Assembly (NCBI GenBank): GCA_900546315.1
Contig: URCP01000069.1
Span: forward strand, 1 to 15,270
Length of the DNA: 15,270 bases
Direction of reading: 5' to 3'
DNA from: an uncultured Eubacteriales bacterium
Lineage (GTDB): Bacteria; Bacillota; Clostridia; Oscillospirales; CAG-272
A program made the position numbers and the translations under genes. The notes under the pieces are model-generated. The model saw only the letters and a program-made list of their open reading frames with translations, had not been told where the DNA came from and made no database searches. Shown here in pieces: positions 6,710 to 14,966 of the stretch. Position 1 is the stretch's first letter; the number at the start of each line of letters is the position of its first letter.

Positions 6710-7981
6710 TTATTTTATCGTGACATTCATCGAGTAATCCCCGATCTCATACACCTTCCCCGAAAGCGTCGACTGCACGTTCACCGTGACCGGAACCGAA
6801 ACTGTCCCTGAGGTCTTGTTCAGGTAGCCGAGGTCGAGCGTCAGAGACACGTTCCTCGAGGAGAGCATATCGAGCATTGTCTTCGTCCCTCTGAAGGTGA
6901 CGGTCAGGGAGTTGCGCTCGAGCGTGTACTCGAGCCCGTTCGGGTTCACGACATTTATGTCGGTGACGTTCAGCTTCTTCGTGGTCGTGCCGATCTGGGT
7001 TATCGTGACGGTCGCGGTTGTCGTGCCGCTGAGGTTTTCTACGCCGTCCGGGAGCATTATCGCCATGTTCTTCGTCTCGTCGCCGGTGATCTTCTTCTCG
7101 TCGATCTGACCGAGGGAGACAGAGTCCATCGAGCTTATGACATCCGGATCGCCGCGCACCTGAATCGACGCCGGGCTTATCGTTATCCGCGAATTCGTCG
7201 AGTCGTAGTACCCGTACTTCGTGTCGACCTTCAGGTCAAAATCACGGTAGATATAGACAGGGAAGCGCACGGTAACCTCGGAAGTCTGGAGCCTCACATA
7301 CGGGTCGTTTATCTCGTTCCCGTTCGCGTCGACAAGTGTCAGCTTGCCGGTGGAAATGAGAGTCTTCGACACCCGCCCGAGGTCAAAGGAAGCCTCGGCG
7401 TGGTCAATCGTCCGGAGCACCTCCTCGGGTCCCGAAACATTCACTGTCTCGATCGAAGGCTCGGGCGTGCCCATCGTGAAATCAGCCTCGATCACCTGAG
7501 AGGTCACGATCTTTACCGGAACGCTGATTGTTGTGCGTTTGTCGACATATATGGTCATGTAGTTCGCTGACAGAGCCCCGGCGGTGATTCCGTTCGGCAG
7601 GGATGTGCGTATCGGGAGCGTGTACTCGCCGGCGCCGTCCACGGTTTTCATGTCAATGTAGGCTTTTACGTCGTCGACGGTTAGGCGGTTTATATCGGCT
7701 CTCGGTCCCTTGACGGTCACGTCGACGGTCAGGTCGTAGCCGGAGATTATAGTCAGTCCGAGGGTGTCCTCAATCCTGTCGCGACCGCGTATGTCGACCG
7801 ATATGCCGGAAAATACTTTCTCGTCGGTTGTAGTATCAGTCATAACGACGTAGAACCACAGGATTATAGCCGCGAGTACACAGAGAATCTTCGCGATGAG
7901 CTTCTCGTTCCGGCTTTCCTTCACCTGATAGTCGCCTTTCGAGGCGTCGGCGGTCGGGAGGTTTTTTTCGTTATCGCTCAT
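6710..7981 (-). CDS. cdaR: CdaR, YbbR-domain regulator of CdaA
   Basis: A 423-residue membrane-anchored protein. A short cytoplasmic N-terminus is followed by one membrane helix (about 31-47, KILCVLAAIILWFYVVM) and then, outside the cell, four YbbR-type beta-rich repeats at roughly 54-140, 145-230, 240-320 and 330-420; each has the strand pattern seen in lines such as VDVTVKGPRADINRL and TVTFRGTKTMLDML. CdaR binds and tunes the diadenylate cyclase CdaA in Bacillus and Listeria. Here its ATG lies inside the 3' end of cdaA (11-nt overlap), with AAGGGAG and AAGGA upstream, so translation is probably coupled. In many Firmicutes glmM follows; here the repeat island follows instead. Confidence 0.93.
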   Translation of the reverse strand: MSDNEKNLPTADASKGDYQVKESRNEKLIAKILCVLAAIILWFYVVMTDTTTDEKVFSGISVDIRGRDRIEDTLGLTIISGYDLTVDVTVKGPRADINRLTVDDVKAYIDMKTVDGAGEYTLPIRTSLPNGITAGALSANYMTIYVDKRTTISVPVKIVTSQVIEADFTMGTPEPSIETVNVSGPEEVLRTIDHAEASFDLGRVSKTLISTGKLTLVDANGNEINDPYVRLQTSEVTVRFPVYIYRDFDLKVDTKYGYYDSTNSRITISPASIQVRGDPDVISSMDSVSLGQIDEKKITGDETKNMAIMLPDGVENLSGTTTATVTITQIGTTTKKLNVTDINVVNPNGLEYTLERNSLTVTFRGTKTMLDMLSSRNVSLTLDLGYLNKTSGTVSVPVTVNVQSTLSGKVYEIGDYSMNVTIK

Positions 7982-8855
7982 CGTCCTTCGCTCCCTTCTG
8001 TTTTCTCGTGAAGCGTAAGCCGCGCTTCTTGTTCTCGCTGTCGGTCGGTTTCTCGTTCAGGAGAAGTCTTGTCAGCTCGGCTTTCAGTGAGTTGTAGCTG
8101 AAATTGCGCTTAAGCTCGCCCTCGACCGCGATCGAGATCGTTCCGTTCTCCTCAGACACGACAACAATCACGGCGTCGCTGTTCTCGCTCATGCCGATAG
8201 CCGCGCGGTGACGTGTGCCGAGGTCCTTGATTATGTCGTTGTTGGTGGATAATGGGAGAAAGCATCCCGCCGCGTATATCCGGTCGTCGCGGATGATCAT
8301 GGCCCCGTCGTGGAGCGGCGCGTTCTTGAAGAATATGTTGCGGATGAGGAACGCCGTGGTGTCCGCGTTGACGATTGTTCCGGTCTTGATGATGTCCCCG
8401 AGCTTAGTTGTTCTCTCGATGACGATGAGAGCGCCGGTCTTGTCGAGCGACATATCGCACGCGGCTTCGGTGACCTCGTTTATCATGGCGATGGTCGACG
8501 CGTCGTTACCGGACTTCTCGCTGATTGACCTCAGCCCCCTGAGCGGCTCCGCGCCGACCTTTTCCAGGGCGGACCTGAGCTCGGGCTGGAAGACGACGAT
8601 GACCGCGACCATTCCGACCTGGAAGAGATTCTGCATTATGAACTGCATCGCGCGCATATCGAGTATGTCGGACAGAAGCAGTATGAGAAGGAGTATCAGG
8701 AGCCCGGCGGCGAGCTTCCCGGCGCGTCTCTCGCGTATGAACCTGTAGACATAGTAGAACATTACGGCGACAAGGATTATATCGATTATATCCGTAACCC
8801 GGATGTTTTTGAGTGTGTTCCAGACGGCTGAGAGCGTCTGTGTGATGAATTCCAT
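7971..8855 (-). CDS. cdaA: CdaA diadenylate cyclase
   Basis: A 294-residue membrane enzyme that joins two ATP into c-di-AMP, the second messenger for potassium balance and wall stability in Gram-positives. Three membrane helices (about 20-37, 47-65, 72-89) precede the DAC domain. The catalytic marks are intact: Asp183-Gly-Ala185 in APLHDGAMII and Arg215-His-Arg217 in GTRHRAAIG. ATG 8855 (MEFITQ) is chosen over an in-frame start 42 nt upstream because it gives the normal CdaA N-terminus; AAGGAAGG lies 12 nt upstream, a slightly long spacing. Its promoter is at 8903-8931. It forms an operon with cdaR. Confidence 0.95.
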   Translation of the reverse strand: MEFITQTLSAVWNTLKNIRVTDIIDIILVAVMFYYVYRFIRERRAGKLAAGLLILLLILLLSDILDMRAMQFIMQNLFQVGMVAVIVVFQPELRSALEKVGAEPLRGLRSISEKSGNDASTIAMINEVTEAACDMSLDKTGALIVIERTTKLGDIIKTGTIVNADTTAFLIRNIFFKNAPLHDGAMIIRDDRIYAAGCFLPLSTNNDIIKDLGTRHRAAIGMSENSDAVIVVVSEENGTISIAVEGELKRNFSYNSLKAELTRLLLNEKPTDSENKKRGLRFTRKQKGAKDDER

Positions 8856-8902
8856 AAGTGAACCGTGCCTTCCTTGATGGATTGGCAATTGCCTCATATT
8901 CT

Positions 8903-8931
8903 ATTGTACCACAAATCCGTGAATTTTGCAA
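8903..8931 (-). promoter_or_regulatory. Sigma-A promoter of cdaA-cdaR
   Basis: On the minus strand TTGCAA (plus 8926-8931), a 17-bp spacer and TACAAT (plus 8903-8908) preceded by TGG, an extended -10. Transcription should begin near 8896, about 40 nt before the cdaA start codon. Confidence 0.8.
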
Positions 8932-8968
8932 ACCCTTTCACGAAAATTTCCATAATAAATATCAGGCG

Positions 8969-8998
8969 GGCGTTTATGTAATATATGTACAATACGCC
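8969..8998. promoter_or_regulatory. Imperfect palindrome between divergent promoters
   Basis: Outer arms GGCGT (8969-8973) and ACGCC (8994-8998) and inner arms TGTA (8977-8980) and TACA (8988-8991) share nearly the same centre around an AT-rich core. It lies upstream of both the cdaA promoter and the promoter at 9055-9063, where a shared operator would sit. It might also be a chance pairing. Confidence 0.35.
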
Positions 8999-9054
8999 GA
9001 TGAAAATAGTTTGCGGATTCTTCAAGAATGGCTCTTTTATTTTCTGTCGGTTTG

Positions 9055-9063
9055 TGGTATAAT
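9055..9063 (+). promoter_or_regulatory. Extended -10 promoter of the ATPase/oxidoreductase operon
   Basis: TGGTATAAT: a perfect TATAAT (9058-9063) with the TGn extension. The -35 region at 17 bp (9035-9040, TTTTAT) is poor, so the promoter should depend on the extension or on an activator. A GGAGGT ribosome binding site follows at 9088-9093. Confidence 0.75.
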
Positions 9064-9098
9064 ATAAGATAACCTGAAAAACGGGACGGAGGTCAAAA

Positions 9099-9782
9099 AT
9101 GCCAGAACTGAAAGATTTAGAGAAAATTATCGTCGTGACCGGACATTTCGGCGCCGGGAAGACAAATTTTGCGGTGAACCTCGCAAAAGAAGCAAAAAAA
9201 AACGGACGCCCCGTGACGCTGATCGACCTCGATATAGTCAACCCCTACTTCCGCGCCGCGGACGACAAGGGCGAGCTCGAGGAGCTTGGCATCAGGTGCA
9301 TAATCCCGGATTTCGCGAACACGAACGTCGATATCCCGACCCTCCCGCCGGAGATTTACTCAGCGCTCGAGGCGTACGAGAACCCGGACTATGACGGCGT
9401 TACAATCTTTGACGTCGGCGGCGACAACGGCGCGGCGGCTCTCGGGATGTACGAGAAGTGGTTCAGGGAATATCCGTACAGTATGCTCTACTGCTGTAGC
9501 CTGTACCGCCCGCTGACCGAGGAGCCGGAGGACGCGGTCGGGTGTATGCGCGAGATCGAGTATTACTCGAGACTCAGGACACAGGGCATCGTCAACACGT
9601 CGAACCTCGGGGAAGAGACGACGGCGGAGCTTATCCGCGAGTCGATCCCGTGGGCGGAGAGGATATCCGAATTATCCGGGCTGCCGGTCGTCGCGACTGT
9701 CGCGGACAAGCGGTTCGAGGCGGAGCTCTCGGACATTCCGGGGCTTTTCACGATAGAGAACGCCACGAAGGCGCTTTACTGA
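9099..9782 (+). CDS. P-loop ATPase (SIMIBI/MinD-like) heading the oxidoreductase operon
   Basis: A 227-residue nucleotide-binding protein. Walker A is GHFGAGKTN (15-23): the GxxGxGKT core is intact but Asn replaces the usual final Ser or Thr. DLD (43-45) in LIDLDIVNPYFR and the switch FDVGGDNGAA (104-112) fit the SIMIBI class (MinD, ParA, CobQ-type). There is no deviant KGGxGK Walker A, no C-terminal amphipathic helix of the MinD kind and no iron-sulfur Cys motif. It lies 59 nt upstream of the ferredoxin gene on the same strand with no clear promoter or terminator between, so it is probably cotranscribed with the oxidoreductase. A role in assembling or activating that complex is possible but is inferred only from position. 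ATG 9099 has GGAGGT about 5 nt upstream. Confidence 0.85.
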   Translation: MPELKDLEKIIVVTGHFGAGKTNFAVNLAKEAKKNGRPVTLIDLDIVNPYFRAADDKGELEELGIRCIIPDFANTNVDIPTLPPEIYSALEAYENPDYDGVTIFDVGGDNGAAALGMYEKWFREYPYSMLYCCSLYRPLTEEPEDAVGCMREIEYYSRLRTQGIVNTSNLGEETTAELIRESIPWAERISELSGLPVVATVADKRFEAELSDIPGLFTIENATKALY

Positions 9783-9805
9783 CGTGACATCACGTTTCAC
9801 AACGT
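9782..9805. promoter_or_regulatory. Two overlapping short inverted repeats before the ferredoxin gene
   Basis: ACGTGA-CA-TCACGT (9782-9795) has perfect 6-bp arms, and ACGTT-TCAC-AACGT (9792-9796, 9801-9805) overlaps it. Both lie in the 59-nt gap between the ATPase and ferredoxin genes. They could be operator half-sites or small RNA hairpins at an operon boundary. No factor is assigned. Confidence 0.35.
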
Positions 9806-9841
9806 TCTATATATATAAAAGTTGACAGGAGGAAACAAAAG

Positions 9842-10051
9842 GTGAACAAGGTAACATTCAGGGAAGATCTCTGCAAGGGCTGCGGGCTCTGCGTCCGCGT
9901 ATGTCCGAAGAAGATAATCTCGCTCGATCACGGAAAGCTCAACAAGAAGGGCTACCATCCGGCACACATCACCGACGCCGAAAAGTGCATAGCCTGCGCG
10001 ATGTGCGCGACAATGTGCCCCGACGTCGTCATCACGGTCGAGAAGATATAA
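9842..10051 (+). CDS. 2x[4Fe-4S] ferredoxin subunit of 2-oxoacid oxidoreductase (delta)
   Basis: A 69-residue electron carrier. Two cluster motifs are complete: Cys11, Cys14, Cys17, Cys21-Pro and Cys49, Cys52, Cys55, Cys59-Pro. In four-subunit oxidoreductases this subunit passes electrons from the thiamine-bound intermediate to free ferredoxin. The start codon is GTG 9842, set by AGGAGGA (9827-9833) about 8 nt upstream; no ATG fits. It is followed after 16 nt by the alpha subunit. The order delta-alpha-beta-gamma is the usual one for VOR/KOR operons in Clostridia. Confidence 0.93.
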   Translation: MNKVTFREDLCKGCGLCVRVCPKKIISLDHGKLNKKGYHPAHITDAEKCIACAMCATMCPDVVITVEKI

Positions 10052-10067
10052 CGAAAGGAACTTTGAA

Positions 10068-11131
10068 ATGGCAAAGAAAGTACTTATGAAGGGCAACGAA
10101 GCCATCGCTGAGGCGGCAATCAAGAGCGGCTGTCTGCATTTCTTCGGATACCCGATAACCCCTCAGACCGAGATTTCCGAGTACATGGCGAAGCGTATGC
10201 CGAAGGTCGGCGGGCTCTGCCTTCAGGCTGAATCCGAGGTCTCCGCTATAAACATGATCATGGGCGCGGCGGCGGCAGGCTCGAGATGCCTGACCTCGTC
10301 CTCTTCCCCCGGAATCTCGCTCAAGAGCGAGGGAATCTCGTACATAGTCGGCTGTGATCTCCCGTGCGTCATTGTAAACGTACAGCGCGGCGGACCCGGT
10401 CTCGGCGGCATTCAGCCGTCCCAGCAGGACTACTATCAGGCGACAAAGGCGAACGGACACGGCGACGAGCAGATTATCGTCCTCGCCCCGGCGTCTGTCC
10501 AGGAGATGGCGCAGCTCACGAGCGAGGCGTTCGACCTCGCGGATATCTACAGAATGCCCGCGATGATTTTAGCCGACGGCGCTCTCGGTCAGATGATGGA
10601 GCCGGTCGACTTCGAGCTCTCGTCAAAGCGCGAGATCCCCGAGAAGACATGGGCGACGAACGGAACCTTCGGCAAAAGAAAGAAGAATATAATAAACTCC
10701 CTCTACATGAACCCGAACGAGCTTGAGCAGTCGATAATCGACCGCTACAAGCGTTATGACGAGGTCGCCGAGAAGGAGACGAAGTACGAGGAATACAAGT
10801 GCGACGACGCGGATATAGTCCTTGTCGCTTACGGCATAACTTCCCGTATCTGCAAGACCGCCATAGCCGCGGCGAGAGCGAAGGGCATAAAGGTCGGACT
10901 TCTGCGCCCGATAACCCTCTGGCCGTACCCGAAGAAGCCGCTTCGCGCCCTCGCCGACACGGCAAAGCATTTCCTCGTGGTTGAGCTGAACATGGGTCAG
11001 ATGGTCGACGACGTGAAGGTGTCCACCGAGTGCAAGCGCCCGGTTTCCTTCTACGGCAGAACCGGCGGCGTTATCCCGACCCCGGCGGAAGTGCTCGCGG
11101 AGATTGAAAAGATCGCAGGAGGTCTGAACTG

Positions 11132-11132
<1 letters not shown>
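10068..11132 (+). CDS. vorB: 2-oxoacid:ferredoxin oxidoreductase alpha subunit (VorB/KorA type)
   Basis: A 354-residue subunit carrying the pyrimidine-binding part of the thiamine diphosphate site and the transketolase C-terminal-like domain. Characteristic stretches are GYPITPQTE (27-35), QAESEVSAINMIMGAAAAGS, SSSSPGISLKSEGISY and RGGPGLGGIQPSQQDY. The length fits the short alpha subunits annotated as 3-methyl-2-oxobutanoate dehydrogenase VorB, rather than long pyruvate enzymes. The reaction would be 2-oxoacid + CoA + oxidised ferredoxin to acyl-CoA + CO2 + reduced ferredoxin. Whether the substrate is a branched-chain 2-oxoacid or 2-oxoglutarate cannot be settled by sequence reading, so the symbol is tentative. 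AAAGGAA lies upstream of ATG 10068; the stop overlaps the beta start. Confidence 0.92.
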
Positions 11133-11905
<773 letters not shown>

Positions 11906-11906
11906 C

Positions 11907-12443
11907 ATGACGATGAACATATTACTCGCGGGCTTCGGCGGACAGGGAATCCTGTTCGCGGGCAAGGCTCTGGCGAAGATGGCTATGGACGCTGAGCTTC
12001 AGGTTTCGTGGCTCCCGTCCTATGGTCCGGAGATGCGCGGCGGCGCGGCTAACTGCTCGGTCATCATATCCGACGAGGAGATCGGTTCCCCGGTCGTTGT
12101 GACGCCTGACCTGCTGATCGCGATGAACATCCCGTCGTACGACAAGTTTGAGCCGAACGTCACCGCGGGCGGCAGGGTCATCTATGACTCTACACTGATT
12201 CCGGCTCCGGCGATGAGGGACGGAATCGAGCACGACGCTATCCCGGCGACGGGTCTCGCGGCGGAGAACGGGCTTGAGGGCATGGCTAACGTCATCATCC
12301 TCGGGTATCTCCTGAAGCTCACCGGTCTTTTCGAGTATGACGCGTTCCTCGAGCACATGATAGCCGGCATACCGGCAAGCAAGGCTGCCCTTGTCGAGAA
12401 GAACAAGAAGGCGCTTGAGCTCGGATACAATTACGCAAAGTAA
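11907..12443 (+). CDS. 2-oxoacid:ferredoxin oxidoreductase gamma subunit
   Basis: A 178-residue POR/KOR gamma-family subunit. GFGGQGILFAGKALA (9-23) and the family stretch WLPSYGPEMRGGAANCSVIIS are intact; this subunit helps bind CoA in structures of related enzymes. ATG 11907 is one base after the beta stop and 9 nt after GGAGG; a second ATG at 11913 is too far from the binding site. It is the last gene of the operon, closed by the hairpin at 12452-12487. Confidence 0.93.
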   Translation: MTMNILLAGFGGQGILFAGKALAKMAMDAELQVSWLPSYGPEMRGGAANCSVIISDEEIGSPVVVTPDLLIAMNIPSYDKFEPNVTAGGRVIYDSTLIPAPAMRDGIEHDAIPATGLAAENGLEGMANVIILGYLLKLTGLFEYDAFLEHMIAGIPASKAALVEKNKKALELGYNYAK

Positions 12444-12451
12444 ACACATGG

Positions 12452-12487
12452 GTGTCGGTCGGCGGATAACCGGCTGGCACTCTTTTT
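12452..12487 (+). terminator. Intrinsic terminator or attenuator after the gamma subunit
   Basis: GTGTCGGTCGG (12452-12462) pairs with CCGGCTGGCAC (12470-12480) over a 7-nt loop: 11 pairs, three of them G-U. TCTTTTT follows. The strand bias of the G-U pairs means the hairpin is strong only in the plus-strand RNA. The next start codon is 20 nt beyond the U-tract and no promoter is seen in between. Confidence 0.8.
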
Positions 12488-12506
12488 GATATGAAAGGAA
12501 ATCCAC

Positions 12507-14030
12507 ATGAAAGTAACAATGCTTGAAAACGAGGTCTGGTACGGTCTCGCGGTCTCGGAGGGCACGAAGATGCCGGTCGGGAAGGATGACAATTTTTCGT
12601 TCGCGATGCAGCCGGTCAACACCAACAATCAGTACTCACCTCTGCTTCTGTCGAACAAAGGACGCTATATCAGGGGCGAGTACGCATTCTACACGAAGAT
12701 ATCCGACGCAGTCATAGAGGTCACGTCGAAGCTCAGACAGGCGGAGCTGTACGAGGGCTATACCGACCTCCGCGGAGCGTTCCGGGCGGCGGAGGAGGCT
12801 CATTTCCCGGCAGACGGAAAGCTCCCGCCCGAGGAGTTCTTCTCGAAGCCGCAGTACAACACCTGGATCGAGCTTATCTACAACCAGAACCAGAAGGACA
12901 TTACTGAGTACTGCCGCCACATAGTGGAGAACGATATGCCGAAGGGCGTCATCATGATCGACGACCTCTGGACGCCGTACTATGGCAGCTGGGAGTTCGA
13001 CCGTGTTAAGTTCCCGGATCCGAAGGGGATGATCGATCTTCTCCACGAGTGGGGCTTCAGGGTGATGCTGTGGATATGCCCGTTTGTCAGCCCGGACTCG
13101 TTTGAGTTCAGATACCTCCGCGATAAGGGCGGACTTGTCAGGAATCCGGACGGGAAGGTCAGAATTGTCGGGTGGTGGAACGGTTTCTCCGGAGTTCTCG
13201 ATCTGTCGAACCCGGTCGATATCGAGTGGTTCAGGTCGAGATGCGGCCATCTGACAGAGGATTACGGCGTGGACGGCTTCAAGTTCGACGCCGGCGACGC
13301 GTGTTTCTACCGTCCGGACGACAAGACTGCCGGAAATGTCACGCCGAACGAGCAGTGCCGCCTGTGGGCTGATATCGGTCTCGGCTACCCCTACAACGAA
13401 TACCGCGCCTGCTACCGCAACGCCGGGCGTCCTCTCGTTCAGCGTCTTCAGGACAAGAGCCACAGCTGGACCGGGCACGGAATCAACGAGCTTATCCCGA
13501 ATATGCTGGCGCAGGGCATTCTCGGCTATTCCTACGGCTGCCCGGACATGGTCGGCGGCGGCTCGTTCACTGACTTCCTTCCCGGCTCGACGAAATTCGA
13601 TCCGGAGCTGTTCGTGAGATACTGCGCGACGGCGGCTCTCATGCCGATGATACAGTTCTCGGCGGCACCGTGGAGGGTGCTTGACGACGAGCATTACGCG
13701 ATGATACTGGGTCTGATGAAGCTCCGTGAGGAGTTCCTGCCGACCATCCTTGAGCTGGTGAAAAACTCCGCGAAGACCGGTGAACCCGCTGTCAGGTACA
13801 TGGAGTACGTCTTCCCGGGTCAGGGCTTTGAGAAGGTCATCGACCAGTTCTGCCTTGGCGATGATATAATAGTTGCGCCGGTTCTCACAAAGGGCGCCGT
13901 GACGCGCGATATCGCTCTTCCGGACGGAAAGTGGAAGGATCACCGCACCGGAAAGATATACGACGGCGGAAAGACAATCACGGTCGACGCGCCTGTAGAC
14001 AGCCTGCCGATAATGGAGAGGGTGAGATAA
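12507..14030 (+). CDS. Glycoside hydrolase family 31
   Basis: A 507-residue alpha-glycosidase, with a short beta-sandwich start (1-110), a TIM barrel (about 110-440) and a brief C-terminal sandwich. Barrel marks are PQYNTWIELIYNQNQ, GVIMIDDLWTPYYGSWEF, VMLWICPFVSPDS, GWWNGFSGVLDLSNP and DGFKFDAGD, whose Asp261 is the probable nucleophile. Where most GH31 enzymes read W-S-G-D-N with the acid/base Asp, this protein reads Trp321-Thr-Gly-His324-Gly. The layout SHSWTGHGINELIPNMLAQG then YGCPDMVGGG recalls the MYORG/alpha-galactosidase branch of GH31 more than alpha-glucosidases. No signal peptide is seen, so it is likely cytoplasmic. AAAGGAA (12494-12500) serves ATG 12507. It overlaps the next gene by one base (TAATG). 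Substrate is uncertain. Confidence 0.9.
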   Translation: MKVTMLENEVWYGLAVSEGTKMPVGKDDNFSFAMQPVNTNNQYSPLLLSNKGRYIRGEYAFYTKISDAVIEVTSKLRQAELYEGYTDLRGAFRAAEEAHFPADGKLPPEEFFSKPQYNTWIELIYNQNQKDITEYCRHIVENDMPKGVIMIDDLWTPYYGSWEFDRVKFPDPKGMIDLLHEWGFRVMLWICPFVSPDSFEFRYLRDKGGLVRNPDGKVRIVGWWNGFSGVLDLSNPVDIEWFRSRCGHLTEDYGVDGFKFDAGDACFYRPDDKTAGNVTPNEQCRLWADIGLGYPYNEYRACYRNAGRPLVQRLQDKSHSWTGHGINELIPNMLAQGILGYSYGCPDMVGGGSFTDFLPGSTKFDPELFVRYCATAALMPMIQFSAAPWRVLDDEHYAMILGLMKLREEFLPTILELVKNSAKTGEPAVRYMEYVFPGQGFEKVIDQFCLGDDIIVAPVLTKGAVTRDIALPDGKWKDHRTGKIYDGGKTITVDAPVDSLPIMERVR

Positions 14031-14308
14031 TGTTTGACGAGCTTGACCCGAAAGAGATGATATCCGAGCTCTGCGAAGCCTTTCCGGGCGTGCAGACGGA
14101 GATACATTATCGAGACGACGACGAGTACGATTATCTGGTGGACGACGAGGTCTGCGTGGTGTTCATAAACCCGTGCGGAGACAATATCTCGGTAGACCTG
14201 AGAGGTGAGTTCACGCTTACCTGCGGCGGAGAAGAGGATGTGTTCTTCCCGGACGAGGAGGGCTTTGAGGAGCTCTGCGAGGAGATACGCGAGCTGCTCG
14301 GGGAATAA
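14030..14308 (+). CDS. Highly acidic 92-residue protein, function unknown
   Basis: I do not recognise this family. The start ATG 14030 overlaps the GH31 stop (TAATG), so translation is probably coupled and the two proteins made together. It has about 30 Asp/Glu against four Lys/Arg, including RDDDEYDYLVDDE, and five Cys spread along the chain (in LCEA, VCVVF, PCGD, TCGG and LCEE). The pattern suggests a small alpha-beta fold: helix (5-18), strands around 20-65 (TEIHYR, VCVVFIN, NISVDL, GEFTLTC) and a C-terminal helix (EEGFEELCEEIRELL). No signal peptide or membrane helix is seen. A terminator follows after 5 nt. Coding nature is supported by overlap, codon use like its neighbours and the terminator position. 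Confidence 0.8.
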   Translation: MFDELDPKEMISELCEAFPGVQTEIHYRDDDEYDYLVDDEVCVVFINPCGDNISVDLRGEFTLTCGGEEDVFFPDEEGFEELCEEIRELLGE

Positions 14309-14313
14309 AACAG

Positions 14314-14351
14314 AACAGAAAAGGGTAGCGGCTGCTCCCCCTGTTTTTTTT
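14314..14351. terminator. Bidirectional intrinsic terminator between convergent genes
   Basis: AACAG (14314-14318) pairs with CTGTT (14341-14345), and inside it GGGTAGC pairs with GCTCCC around GGCT with one bulged T. Eight T residues follow on the plus strand (14344-14351). On the minus strand the inner stem is followed by TTTTCTGTTCTGTTTT. It ends both the GH31 unit and the TetR gene. Confidence 0.8.
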
Positions 14352-14352
14352 G

Positions 14353-14928
14353 TTATCTTTTTGCTTTTACGTACATCATCAGCCCGGTGAACACCTCTGT
14401 CAGCATCTCGCTGACCTGCTCATCGCTGACCTCGGAAGCACCTGTCGCGCACATGACGCCGATTCCGTAGGTGTATATCCACATATGCCCGAAGATTTTT
14501 CTCGCGGTCTTCTCGTCGACGTTGTGGTCGTCGCATATGGCTTTTACGCACAGATCGACGTCAACCCCGAGCTCGCGGAACAGCTCGTCGGTCCCGATGG
14601 CGTTCTCGGTCACCCGCATGAAGAGCAGCTGAAAGAGCTTCGGCTCCCGCTTCGAGAACAGGACGGTGCGCATACCTATCCGCTTGAACATGGGCATCTC
14701 CTCGCCCGTGTCCTCGGTGACGAAGGCGTTGAAGCGCTTTATCGCGAGAAGGCGTGTCTGCTCTATGACTTCATCCATGCTGTGATAGAGGGTGAATATA
14801 GGTCTCGACGAGCCTCCGAGTCTTGCCCCGAGGCTCCTCGCGGTCAGGGCGGAGAGTCCCTTTTCGGACACGATATCAAGCGCGGCGGCGATCATCTGGT
14901 CTTTTGTGAATTTTGGTTTCGGCGGCAT
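14353..14928 (-). CDS. TetR-family transcriptional regulator
   Basis: A 191-residue repressor-type protein. Residues ~8-55 are the TetR helix-turn-helix domain (TKDQMIAAALDIVSEKGLSA, then LTARSLGARLGGSSRPIFTLYHSMDEV). The rest is a helical ligand-binding and dimer domain (for example SKREPKLFQLLFMR and KIFGHMWIYTYGIGVMCATG), whose ligand cannot be read from sequence. GAGGAAG lies just upstream of the ATG at 14926-14928. Its promoter (14967-14995) and a candidate operator (14946-14959) suggest autoregulation. It has no divergent partner; the upstream gene is a codirectional M20 hydrolase with its own terminator, so its targets may lie elsewhere. Confidence 0.92.
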   Translation of the reverse strand: MPPKPKFTKDQMIAAALDIVSEKGLSALTARSLGARLGGSSRPIFTLYHSMDEVIEQTRLLAIKRFNAFVTEDTGEEMPMFKRIGMRTVLFSKREPKLFQLLFMRVTENAIGTDELFRELGVDVDLCVKAICDDHNVDEKTARKIFGHMWIYTYGIGVMCATGASEVSDEQVSEMLTEVFTGLMMYVKAKR

Positions 14929-14945
14929 AGCGTCTTCCTCCGGTT

Positions 14946-14959
14946 ATGTTGTATAACAT
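14946..14959. promoter_or_regulatory. Candidate TetR operator at the transcription start
   Basis: ATGTT-GTAT-AACAT: perfect 5-bp arms with a 4-nt centre, lying 7 nt downstream of the -10 box and covering the predicted start of transcription of the TetR gene. This is where a self-repressing TetR protein would bind. The arms are short. Confidence 0.5.
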
Positions 14960-14966
14960 TTGATTC

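Noticed and set aside
9822..9850. TTGACA at 9822-9827 as a promoter for the ferredoxin gene
   Set aside because: It overlaps the AGGAGG ribosome binding site and has no -10 box at 16-18 bp, which would fall inside the coding region.
12636..13943. Long open frame on the minus strand opposite GH31
   Set aside because: Shadow of GH31 produced by codon bias; no domain, binding site or promoter.
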